In this document: one piece after another, positions 1-5,633 of the stretch
Numbering within the stretch: position 1 is the first letter of the stretch
Layout: each line of letters starts with the position of its first letter
Assembly (NCBI GenBank): GCA_003552605.1
Contig: PUNN01000463.1
Location: forward strand, 1 to 9,896
Origin: Phycisphaeraceae bacterium
GTDB taxonomy: Bacteria; Planctomycetota; Phycisphaerae; Phycisphaerales; Phycisphaeraceae
Direction: 5' to 3'
DNA: 9,896 nt
Position numbers and translations under genes: made by a program
Notes under the pieces: generated by a model
The model's database searches: none
Seen by the model: only the letters and a program-made list of their open reading frames with translations
Told to the model about the DNA's origin: nothing

Positions 1-21
1 CCGAGTTGTCAGTGCCGGCAT
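1..21 (-). CDS. 5' end of a divergent gene (first 7 codons, partial)
   Basis: Read on the minus strand, an ATG at 21-19 is followed by six open codons (peptide MPALTTR) before the window ends. It is preceded at a 5-nt spacing by AAGGAGGT, a near-perfect Shine-Dalgarno and the best ribosome binding site in the window. That is the only reason to call a gene here. The product cannot be identified from seven residues. It would be divergent from the lipoprotein gene at 208, with about 186 nt between the two starts. The SD plus ATG could be coincidence, so confidence is moderate. Confidence 0.45.
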
Positions 22-26
22 CACGG

Positions 27-34
27 ACCTCCTT
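27..34 (-). promoter_or_regulatory. Strong Shine-Dalgarno for the left-edge gene
   Basis: The plus strand reads ACCTCCTT, which is AAGGAGGT on the minus strand. This is complementary to the anti-SD of 16S rRNA, and it lies 5 nt from an ATG at 21-19. Upstream on the same strand, TGCTATACG (80-72) resembles an extended -10 (TGn plus TATACG); that promoter reading is speculative. Confidence 0.45.
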
Positions 35-107
35 GTATAAACCGACCTGCCGCCTTCCGTAGCGGCAACCGCGTATAGCATATCACCCCCACCCCACCCC
101 GCGAGGA

Positions 108-120
108 GTGTCATGCACCC
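108..120 (+). promoter_or_regulatory. Motif GTGTCATGCACCC, copy 1
   Basis: This 13-mer is repeated exactly at 4604-4616, and with one change (A to G at base 10) at 4328-4340 on the minus strand. Here it lies 87 nt before the lipoprotein start codon and 50 nt before TATCAT (171-176), a possible -10. Copies 1 and 2 also share ACCCCGC exactly 5 nt before the 13-mer (96-102 and 4592-4598). It could be an activator or repressor site shared by three transcription units. No known regulator is recognised. Confidence 0.35.
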
Positions 121-193
121 GGGCCAAGGCGGGGGCGGACAGCCGCCACGCCACCAGTGTCCCACTGCTGTATCATCAATAATGAGTCTACCC

Positions 194-199
194 GAGGAG
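194..199 (+). promoter_or_regulatory. Ribosome binding site deciding the start at 208
   Basis: GAGGAG lies 8 nt before ATG 208. The longer reading frame begins at a GTG at 157, but it has no such site and would place 17 polar residues ahead of a lipoprotein signal peptide. The ATG at 208 is therefore preferred. Confidence 0.7.
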
Positions 200-207
200 C
201 CAAGGCT

Positions 208-1179
208 ATGCTGCAAGTGCCTCTGCCCTTACCCCTGTTAATGCTGGCCTTTTTGTCTGGAGCAGCGGTGACAGCAGGCGGATGCCAGCAGCCACCCGGC
301 CCTCCACCGCTTCAGGCTGAACAGCAAGAGGGTTGGCCTTCGCTGGTGCCGGATGGGGCCGAGTTGGTGCGCGTGGCCGAAGGGTATGACTACACTCAAG
401 GCCCCGTAAAGGACCAGCAGGGACGGCTGTACTTCACGGACATCCCGACCAATACCATCTACCGGCTCGACCCGACCATCGGCCGGATCGACCCCATCCG
501 CTCGTCGAGCGGTGGTGCCAATGGTCTTGCCTGGCATCGGGAAATCGGGCTGGTGATCTGTGAGCAGGAACGGGGCCGCATCTCGCGGCTGGACCGTGAA
601 GGGCAGTACGAGGTCCTCGCCGCGCGGTACAACCAGCGCCGGTTCAATAGTCCCAACGATGTGGTCATCGATGCAGACGGCGGCATCTACTTCTCCGATC
701 CAGATTTCGCCCGGCCGCAACCCGGGCCCCAACCGGTGGAGGCGGTCTATTACATCCCCCCGAACGGTGAGCCCGAGCGCATCGTTGATCAACTCGAGCG
801 CCCCACCGGCCTGGCGCTGAGCCCGGATGGCGCCACGCTCTACATAAGCGATACCACCGCCCGCACGGTCCATGCTCTCGACCTCAACGATCGCCGGGGC
901 GCTGTGGAGCATTTCGCCTCGCTCGATCCGGATGCCGATGGCGGCCCCGCCGGCCTGACCGTCGACAGCGAGGGCCGGCTCTACGTGGCGGGACAGGATC
1001 ACATCTGGATATTCGAGCGCGATGGAGAACTCCGCGAGCGCATCGCCATCCCGAAGCCTCCTTCAAACTGCGCCTTTGCGGGCCCTGAAAACCGCGACCT
1101 GTTCATCACCGCACGCGATTCGGTCTACCGCATCCGGATGCGCAGCGAAGGCGTGCGCGTGACACCGGAGAATGGATAG
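208..1179 (+). CDS. SMP-30/gluconolactonase-like beta-propeller lipoprotein
   Basis: The product is 323 aa. Residues 1-25 form a lipoprotein signal peptide with a hydrophobic core (LPLLMLAFLSGAAV) and a lipobox ending AGG-C26, so it is probably anchored in the envelope after a Pro/Gln-rich linker (27-45). The remainder follows the SMP-30/gluconolactonase/LRE six-bladed propeller: 'GPVKDQQGRLYFTDI' (65-79), 'NSPNDVVIDADGGIYFSDP' (147-165), 'GLALSPDGATLYISD' (201-215) and 'GLTVDSEGRLYVAG' (249-262), ending in 'NCAFAGPENRDLFITA'. Family members are lactonases or esterases using a divalent metal. Aligned by eye to human SMP-30, the substrate-site Asn is kept (N150), but the three metal ligands appear replaced: Glu18 by Q64, Asn154 by T200 and Asp204 by A248. 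Catalysis is therefore doubtful, and a binding or structural role is possible. The gene stands alone and is convergent with the M48 gene. Confidence 0.85.
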   Translation: MLQVPLPLPLLMLAFLSGAAVTAGGCQQPPGPPPLQAEQQEGWPSLVPDGAELVRVAEGYDYTQGPVKDQQGRLYFTDIPTNTIYRLDPTIGRIDPIRSSSGGANGLAWHREIGLVICEQERGRISRLDREGQYEVLAARYNQRRFNSPNDVVIDADGGIYFSDPDFARPQPGPQPVEAVYYIPPNGEPERIVDQLERPTGLALSPDGATLYISDTTARTVHALDLNDRRGAVEHFASLDPDADGGPAGLTVDSEGRLYVAGQDHIWIFERDGELRERIAIPKPPSNCAFAGPENRDLFITARDSVYRIRMRSEGVRVTPENG

Positions 1180-1201
1180 CCCAATCCAACTCCGGCGCGG
1201 A

Positions 1202-1246
1202 TCGCCCCCTCATCTCATGCGGAGAGGGGATGGGGGTGAGGGGCGA
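1202..1246. terminator. Imperfect hairpin after the lipoprotein gene
   Basis: TCGCCCCCTCA (1202-1212) pairs with TGAGGGGCGA (1237-1246), giving 10 bp with one bulged C. The hairpin starts 23 nt after the lipoprotein stop codon. There is no T tract, so a rho-independent terminator is not proven. It lies in a 265-nt spacer between convergent genes, where termination from both sides is expected. Confidence 0.3.
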
Positions 1247-1346
1247 CAAGCCCTTTATCGGCAAGACACTGAAGGCTGTCTTCATTATGCCTCATGTGGA
1301 TCAGCACAGGGCACGAAGCGTCTCGGCACTTTGCCCTGCTCACGAG

Positions 1347-1360
1347 CCTCTCCCGAGAGG
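1347..1360. terminator. Small hairpin downstream of the M48 gene
   Basis: CCTCTCCCGAGAGG folds as a short stem (CCTCT/AGAGG) with a CCCG loop, 85 nt beyond the M48 stop codon on the minus strand. CAGGGCA (1307-1313) and TGCCCTG (1332-1338) form another 7-bp inverted repeat next to it. Neither is followed by a U tract on either strand, so this is weak evidence for termination. Confidence 0.2.
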
Positions 1361-1444
1361 AGTGGGCAGTCCGCAATCCCGCACCTTGCCCGTACTTCGT
1401 CACAGGCTGCAATGTGTGGTTTCAGCGCTACTGCTCGCCGTAGT

Positions 1445-3487
1445 TCAGCCGATCTGCTGTCCCGGCAGCAGCGGCGGCATGGGGGCATCGAGGCTGTCAC
1501 AGATCGCGCGGAGAAGTTCGCCTTCCTTCACGTTCACCTCTCGATTGGAGACGATGCAGGCTGCGCAGGCCTTGACGACCTTGCGCTTTTCGCGAGGCGA
1601 CACTTCCGCAAGCGTTTCAAGGGCATCATCAATCGCCTTCAAGCCGCAGGCTGAGGGGGGTTGAAGCTGCAAAGGCTGGTCGATGCCGAGGTGGCGGGTG
1701 CCCGCCTCAAAGGCCTGCTGCGCCGCTTGCTGATCGCGTTGCCCGGCATAGGCCAGCGTCGACAGCATCAACGCGCAGTGCTCGGCCATCGGCTTGAGCG
1801 AGTAGTAGCGCGTGCGGGGCGGCTTGTGAAGACCGAAGTGTGGATCAAGGTGATGCAGCAGCACCCGGCGCAGCGACCACTCGAACAGGCTGACCCGGTC
1901 ATCGGCGAGGATCAACTGCGTGACGTTGTCCCTGAACGCCTGATACTGGCGTGGCGAGAGGCGTTGAAGGGCCGGCAGGGCCATCTCGACAAGGGGGAGT
2001 CGGGCCTCCGGCTGCACACCGCCACCGTGCTTTTCAAGCCGCTCAACCTGCTCGGCCACTTCCGGCTCGGCATGATCGCGAAGTCGTTGCTTCTGCTTAG
2101 GCCGCGCTTCATCATCATCGCTGAGCAGCAGCACGTGGATCAGGGCACGCGCACCATAGGGTTCGTGCGCGGCGGCGCGCATCGGAGCCGGCAGCGACTC
2201 GATCAGTTCCGCGGCGTAGGCGAGGTGCGCCTCGCTGGGCTGGCCGATCTGCTCGATGATGTCGGCTTCGGCCTGTGCGGGCATGGCTCCGGCCGACGGC
2301 CCGCGCTCCACCCCGGCACCGGCACCGGCAGCCATCGCCGCCACCCCGGTCATCGCCGCGGCCTGTCCCGGCTGAGGCTGCTGTGCCCCACCACGACGCT
2401 GCCGCCTCTCCGGCTCCGGCGGCGGCTTGGTCGGCTCGGGGAAATTGCCGTCAAAGGAAGGGTCCACGCGCTTGATCCGGTCGGTCAGCGGTGGATGGGT
2501 AGCAAGAAGCGAGCCAAGGTAATTGCTGAACCCCTGGCTGAAGAACATGTGGCTGACCTGCTCGCCTTTGGAATTGGTGATGTTCGAGCCATACACGAAA
2601 CCACCGATCTTCTTCAACGCCCCCGCAAGGCCCGATGGCTGGCGCGTGAACTGCACGGCCGAGGCATCGGCAAGATATTCACGCTGCCGGCTCACCGCCG
2701 CCTTGATCATGTTCCCGAAAAAGACGCCGACATAACCGATGACCATCAGCGCAAGCCCCAGGGCGATCAGCGGCAAAGGGTTGCTGCGGCCACGGCTGCT
2801 TCCGGCCGTGCGGTACCGGCTGCCCATCGAGGAGTAAAAGGCCACCCTGAGCACGCCGGAACCAATCAGGCCGATAAGCAGGATGCCGTGCAGGATGCCG
2901 ATGAGGCGGATGTTCAACCGCATGTCGCCATTGAGAATGTGCGCAAACTCGTGGGCCACCACGCCCTGCAGTTCATCGCGCGACAGCCGCTCGATGCAGC
3001 CTCGCGTGACCCCGATCACGGCATCATCGGGCTGATAGCCGGCGGCGAAGGCATTGATCCCCGCTTCATCTTCAAGCACATACACCGGTGGGACCGGCGT
3101 ACCGGAAGCGATGGCCATCTCCTCGACCACATTCATCAGCTTGCGCTCATCCGGATCGCTGGTGGCAGGGTCGATGGGCTTGCCGCCGAGCATCTCGGCC
3201 ACCCGCGCGCCCCCACTGCTCAACTCCATGAGCTTGAAGGCCGTGCCACCCCCGACGACGGCCAGCGTGATCAGACAGACCCAGAACAGCACATCCCACT
3301 GAATGAAGCCCTCGCGGGCGGGAGCTGCGGCATGCGCCGTCTCGGCGGCCTGGGCATCATAAATGCCGAAGGCCACCAGGATCACCACGTAGAGGGCGAA
3401 CATGATCGCCAGCACGGCGAGGATGAACAACACCACCAGCCGGACGGTGTTGCGGCGCGCCTGATCCTGGTGCTCGAAGAAATTCAT
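1445..3487 (-). CDS. M48 (HtpX-like) membrane zinc metallopeptidase with a TerB-like C-terminal extension
   Basis: The product is 680 aa. Hydrophobic segments at about 14-41, 66-86, 193-214 and 238-258 make it an integral membrane protein. The zinc motif HEFAH is at 179-183 ('GVVAHEFAHILNGD'), and the third ligand is probably E270 in 'RQREYLADASA'; 'ATHPPLTDRI' (329-338) is also typical of M48. A Pro/Gln/Ala-rich linker (350-410) leads to about 270 extra residues absent from standard HtpX proteins (about 290 aa). That extension has two acidic helical stretches: 'LILADDRVSLFEWSLRRVLL' (525-544) and one at 635-672 with 'NREVNVKEGELLRAICDSL'. Both resemble TerB-type helical repeats; this is by eye. 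Such proteases degrade damaged membrane proteins. The start ATG at 3487 has no clear SD. The gene lies 107 nt downstream of lemA on the same strand, so cotranscription is likely. Confidence 0.9.
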   Translation of the reverse strand: MNFFEHQDQARRNTVRLVVLFILAVLAIMFALYVVILVAFGIYDAQAAETAHAAAPAREGFIQWDVLFWVCLITLAVVGGGTAFKLMELSSGGARVAEMLGGKPIDPATSDPDERKLMNVVEEMAIASGTPVPPVYVLEDEAGINAFAAGYQPDDAVIGVTRGCIERLSRDELQGVVAHEFAHILNGDMRLNIRLIGILHGILLIGLIGSGVLRVAFYSSMGSRYRTAGSSRGRSNPLPLIALGLALMVIGYVGVFFGNMIKAAVSRQREYLADASAVQFTRQPSGLAGALKKIGGFVYGSNITNSKGEQVSHMFFSQGFSNYLGSLLATHPPLTDRIKRVDPSFDGNFPEPTKPPPEPERRQRRGGAQQPQPGQAAAMTGVAAMAAGAGAGVERGPSAGAMPAQAEADIIEQIGQPSEAHLAYAAELIESLPAPMRAAAHEPYGARALIHVLLLSDDDEARPKQKQRLRDHAEPEVAEQVERLEKHGGGVQPEARLPLVEMALPALQRLSPRQYQAFRDNVTQLILADDRVSLFEWSLRRVLLHHLDPHFGLHKPPRTRYYSLKPMAEHCALMLSTLAYAGQRDQQAAQQAFEAGTRHLGIDQPLQLQPPSACGLKAIDDALETLAEVSPREKRKVVKACAACIVSNREVNVKEGELLRAICDSLDAPMPPLLPGQQIG

Positions 3488-3594
3488 GGTCGGCAGGTAT
3501 CAGCTTCTGGGCGTCAGGTGAACTCTGGCTGAACGAGCCCCGGTACTTTTCCCGGCGGTCCTGGCCTTCGACGACAACGCGGGTGGAGCCGGCT

Positions 3595-4218
3595 TCAGGT
3601 GAACGAGACCTGCGGCGCCTCGCGCTGGCTCTCATCCTCGATCTCGAACAGTTGAGCCGCCTGGAAGTTGAACATCCCTGCAAAGATGTTATTGGGGAAC
3701 GTCTCACGCAACGTGTTATAGGCCATCACCGCATCGTTGAAAGCCTGGCGACTGAACGCGACACGGTTTTCCGTCGACGTCAATTCCTCCATCAACTGGG
3801 CCATGTTCTGGTTGGCCTTGAGGTCGGGGTAGTTTTCCATCAGGGCAAAGAGGCGGCCCATGGCGCCGGTCAGGGCGCCCTCGGCCCCCATCAGGCCCTT
3901 GATCGCCCCGGCGTCCTCGGGCTTGGCCGAGGCCTGCTGCGCCGCCTGCTGGGCCTGGTTGCGGGCCTGGATGACGGCCTCGAGCGTCTCGCGCTCGTGC
4001 TTCATGTAACCCTTGGCCGTCTCGACGAGATTGGGAATCAGGTCGTAACGACGCTTCAGTTGCACATCGATCTGGGCAAAGGCGTTCTTGAATCGGTTTC
4101 GCGCCCTTACAAGGCGGTTGTAGATGCTCACCGCCATCAAGACGGCGACCACGACCATCAGGACAACGACAATGAGAATGATCCACGCAGCATCGAGCGC
4201 AAGAACGGGTGTGGGCAT
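3595..4218 (-). CDS. lemA: LemA family membrane protein
   Basis: The product is 207 aa, slightly longer than usual for LemA. A single N-terminal membrane segment (about 11-31) is followed by the characteristic long helical domain: 'QIDVQLKRRYDLIPNLVETA' (49-68), a heptad-rich coiled region (72-97), 'YPDLKANQNMAQLMEEL' (130-146), 'TENRVAFSRQAFND' (149-162) and 'FPNNIFAGMFNFQAAQLFEI' (174-193). These blocks make the family assignment secure, but its biochemical role is poorly defined. LemA genes are often found next to M48/HtpX-like proteases, as here, which suggests a joint envelope function. The start ATG at 4218 has GGGGAG just upstream. A promoter candidate with a consensus TTGACA -35 lies at 4272-4300, giving a leader of about 45-50 nt. 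It is the first gene of the probable lemA-M48 operon. Confidence 0.95.
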   Translation of the reverse strand: MPTPVLALDAAWIILIVVVLMVVVAVLMAVSIYNRLVRARNRFKNAFAQIDVQLKRRYDLIPNLVETAKGYMKHERETLEAVIQARNQAQQAAQQASAKPEDAGAIKGLMGAEGALTGAMGRLFALMENYPDLKANQNMAQLMEELTSTENRVAFSRQAFNDAVMAYNTLRETFPNNIFAGMFNFQAAQLFEIEDESQREAPQVSFT

Positions 4219-4223
4219 GTCAG

Positions 4224-4229
4224 CTCCCC
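4224..4229 (-). promoter_or_regulatory. lemA ribosome binding site
   Basis: On the minus strand this reads GGGGAG, 5 nt before the lemA ATG. It supports the start at 4218. Confidence 0.6.
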
Positions 4230-4271
4230 TTGAGTATCGGGTAAGACTTCGGCAGGCACATTGCTGGCAGA

Positions 4272-4300
4272 AACTTACGGTGCCCCCCAGGGGATGTCAA
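4272..4300 (-). promoter_or_regulatory. Candidate promoter of the lemA-M48 operon
   Basis: On the minus strand a perfect -35 TTGACA (4300-4295) is followed, after exactly 17 nt, by TAAGTT (4277-4272), which matches the -10 consensus at only three of six positions. The 13-nt motif lies 27 nt upstream of the -35. The arms GTGCCCC (4280-4286) and GGGGCAC (4314-4320) form a 7-bp inverted repeat spanning the -35, which could be an operator. Confidence 0.4.
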
Positions 4301-4327
4301 CCACATCGCCGCCGGGGCACAGGGGGC

Positions 4328-4340
4328 GGGCGCATGACAC
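4328..4340 (-). promoter_or_regulatory. Motif GTGTCATGCGCCC, copy 3
   Basis: Read on the minus strand, this differs at one base from the copies at 108-120 and 4604-4616. It points toward lemA and lies 50 nt upstream of the candidate -10 (TAAGTT). The same orientation and nearly the same spacing recur in front of three transcription units, which is the main argument for function. Confidence 0.35.
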
Positions 4341-4361
4341 GCGCCGCGACGGGCAACCCCT

Positions 4362-4413
4362 GGGTGGCATGGTCAGCGGGCTATCCGGGGGTCTTTAGCC
4401 CGATGGCCATGGC
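4362..4413 (-). repeat. Palindromic repeat, copy A
   Basis: Reading the minus strand, the copy begins GCCATGGCCATCGGGCTA and ends GCTGACCATGCCACCC. Its last 16 nt are identical to the end of copy B (4460-4475), and it shares CCCCCGGA and the closing GCTGACCATG with copy C. It contains an internal 7-bp stem, CGGGCTA (4377-4383) with TAGCCCG (4396-4402). Copies A and B face each other as an inverted pair with 16-bp perfect arms. Confidence 0.7.
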
Positions 4414-4435
4414 GGCCTGTGACGGGGGTTCGCCG

Positions 4436-4475
4436 CATGGCCATCAGCCGAAGACGGCTGCTGACCATGCCACCC
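4436..4475 (+). repeat. Palindromic repeat, copy B
   Basis: It begins GCATGGCCATC and ends GCTGACCATGCCACCC, with a short internal hairpin AGCCG/CGGCT in place of the longer centres of A and C. At 40 nt it is the shortest copy. GATGGCCATG in copy A and CATGGCCATC here are also inverted complements. It is directly followed by the segment GCTACATGCGTTTGCCCTG (4478-4496), which recurs near the right end of the window. Confidence 0.7.
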
Positions 4476-4477
4476 GA

Positions 4478-4496
4478 GCTACATGCGTTTGCCCTG
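4478..4496 (+). repeat. Tail segment shared with the element at 9777-9847
   Basis: The reverse complement, CAGGGCAAACGCATGTAGC, matches 9777-9795 at 18 of 19 positions. It also resembles 9831-9849 in direct orientation. A match of this length is unlikely by chance in a 10-kb window. This links the lemA-side repeats to the palindrome upstream of the response regulator. Confidence 0.65.
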
Positions 4497-4519
4497 GGGC
4501 GTCCTGAACCCTCGGGGCC

Positions 4520-4569
4520 GCATGGCCATCGGCTGCGGACACCCCCGGAAGCCGCTGACCATGGCCCCC
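4520..4569 (+). repeat. Palindromic repeat, copy C
   Basis: This is a 50-nt copy starting GCATGGCCATCGGCTGCGG and ending GCTGACCATGGCCCCC. It is in direct orientation relative to copy B (84 nt apart) and inverted relative to copy A. CATGGTCAGCGG (4368-4379) and CCGCTGACCATG (4551-4562) form a 12-bp perfect inverted repeat between A and C. The three copies fill the middle of the lemA/isomerase spacer, between the two promoter candidates. Confidence 0.65.
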
Positions 4570-4603
4570 GACCTTCTCTGGATACAAAGGAACCCCGCCA
4601 CAT

Positions 4604-4616
4604 GTGTCATGCACCC
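4604..4616 (+). promoter_or_regulatory. Motif GTGTCATGCACCC, copy 2
   Basis: It is identical to 108-120, including an upstream ACCCCGC at the same 5-nt spacing. It lies 144 nt before the isomerase start and 53 nt before the candidate -10 TATACT (4670-4675). Confidence 0.35.
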
Positions 4617-4669
4617 ATAGGGGGCAGGATGCATGCGGGGCGCCGGACCGCGGCGACGCAGGCGGCGGT

Positions 4670-4675
4670 TATACT
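4670..4675 (+). promoter_or_regulatory. Candidate -10 of the isomerase gene
   Basis: TATACT matches the sigma-70 -10 consensus at five of six positions. No good -35 is seen at 16-18 nt upstream (ACCGCG region), so activation from the upstream motif would make sense. That is inference. Confidence 0.3.
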
Positions 4676-4760
4676 CAGCAGGCGGGGCAGGCGGGCGACA
4701 AGCCCTGCCCGTGCGCCCTCGTTCGATTCCCGGGCCCATCCCTCTTGGAGTCCGACGGCG

Positions 4761-5600
4761 ATGGAACCCTGCATTCTGTTCTCCAAAGCCCTGGCCGACA
4801 GGGACATTGATGCGCTGTGCCGAGAGGCGGTACGCATGGGCTTCGATGGGATCGACCTGACGGTCCGGCCGGGCGGGCATGTCGACACTGACCACATCGA
4901 CGACCTGCCTGCCGCGATCACCGCCGCGGCGAAGAAAATCCGCAGTGCAGGCCTGGCTCTCCCGATGCTCACCACGGGCCTGCTCCGCGGGGATGCCCCG
5001 GGGGCCGAGGCGATCTTCGAGGCCGCCGACAGCCTCGGCATCCGGCTGATCAAGCTCGGCTACTGGCGGTACCGCGGGCTCGGCCAGTTTCAAGCGGCGT
5101 TCGAGCAGGCGCGGCGGGACCTGGACTCCATTGAAGCCCTCGCCGCCCGCACCGGCACCACCGCCGTGATCCACAACCACTCGGGGTCGGGCTTTCTCAC
5201 CGCCATGCCCTGGACGATCTCGCTGCTGCTGGAACGCCGCGGCCGCTCGGCGGTGGGCGCTTACCTCGACGCCGGCCACCTCGTGGCCGAGGGGCTCGCC
5301 GGGTCATGGCGGCAGGGAATCGACCTGCTGGCCCGGCGCATCCGTGTGCTCGGGGCCAAGAGCTACCGGTTCAAGCCCCGCCGCGATGGACAGGAGTTGC
5401 AGGATTCGTTCGACCGCACCGCCGTGGCCTACCACCGCGGCACGGTGCCGTGGGAAGAACTGGTCTCGCTGCTCACGGATGCAGGTTTCAGGGGTCCGGT
5501 GAGCTTTCACTGCGAATACGCCGGCTCGGATGAACATCGCCTTGATCAGCTTGAAGCCGACCTGTCCTTTTTCCGCGCGATCGCCTCAGGGCCGCGGTAG
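4761..5600 (+). CDS. Sugar phosphate isomerase/epimerase (xylose-isomerase-like TIM barrel)
   Basis: The product is 279 aa, full length for this family, with no signal peptide and so cytoplasmic. The diagnostic block 'MGFDGIDLTVRPGGHV' (26-41) is typical of planctomycete and acidobacterial members. Other landmarks are 'AADSLGIRLIKLGYWRY' (88-104), 'TAVIHNHSGSGF' (134-145), 'GAYLDAGHLVAEG' (166-178, probable metal or substrate Asp/His) and 'FHCEYAG' (249-255, C-terminal Glu). Relatives isomerise or epimerise keto-sugars or inositol derivatives with a divalent metal; the substrate cannot be read here. The usual 'ENH' and 'HLKD' metal-site blocks appear as 'HNH' and 'AKSY', so the centre is atypical. 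The start at ATG 4761 is chosen because the family begins near 'CILFSK' and GGAG lies 10 nt upstream; upstream codons are repeat DNA. The ModA-like gene follows after 33 nt. Confidence 0.85.
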   Translation: MEPCILFSKALADRDIDALCREAVRMGFDGIDLTVRPGGHVDTDHIDDLPAAITAAAKKIRSAGLALPMLTTGLLRGDAPGAEAIFEAADSLGIRLIKLGYWRYRGLGQFQAAFEQARRDLDSIEALAARTGTTAVIHNHSGSGFLTAMPWTISLLLERRGRSAVGAYLDAGHLVAEGLAGSWRQGIDLLARRIRVLGAKSYRFKPRRDGQELQDSFDRTAVAYHRGTVPWEELVSLLTDAGFRGPVSFHCEYAGSDEHRLDQLEADLSFFRAIASGPR

Positions 5601-5633
5601 CATTGGCTGCTGGCCCAGCGGCGTTACACACCC

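Noticed and set aside
157..207. GTG start at 157 for the lipoprotein
   Set aside because: It would add a polar stretch before the signal peptide and lacks an SD, whereas ATG 208 has GAGGAG at 8 nt.
238..1002. 254-codon open frame on the minus strand opposite the SMP-30-like gene
   Set aside because: The plus-strand frame has a signal peptide, an SD and propeller motifs; this one has none and no recognisable domain.
1661..3532. 623-codon open frame on the plus strand opposite the M48 protease gene
   Set aside because: It is the antisense shadow of a high-GC gene: it is rich in Arg/His/Gly/Pro and has no family motif, while the minus strand encodes an unmistakable HEFAH metallopeptidase.
3514..3604. 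TCAGGTGAAC repeated at 3514-3523 and 3595-3604 around the lemA stop codon
   Set aside because: A 10-nt match with no extension on either side is expected by chance in a window this size.
4419..4760. 114-codon N-terminal extension of the isomerase frame
   Set aside because: The stretch is made of palindromic repeat copies and promoter-like DNA, and the TIM-barrel family starts at the ATG at 4761.
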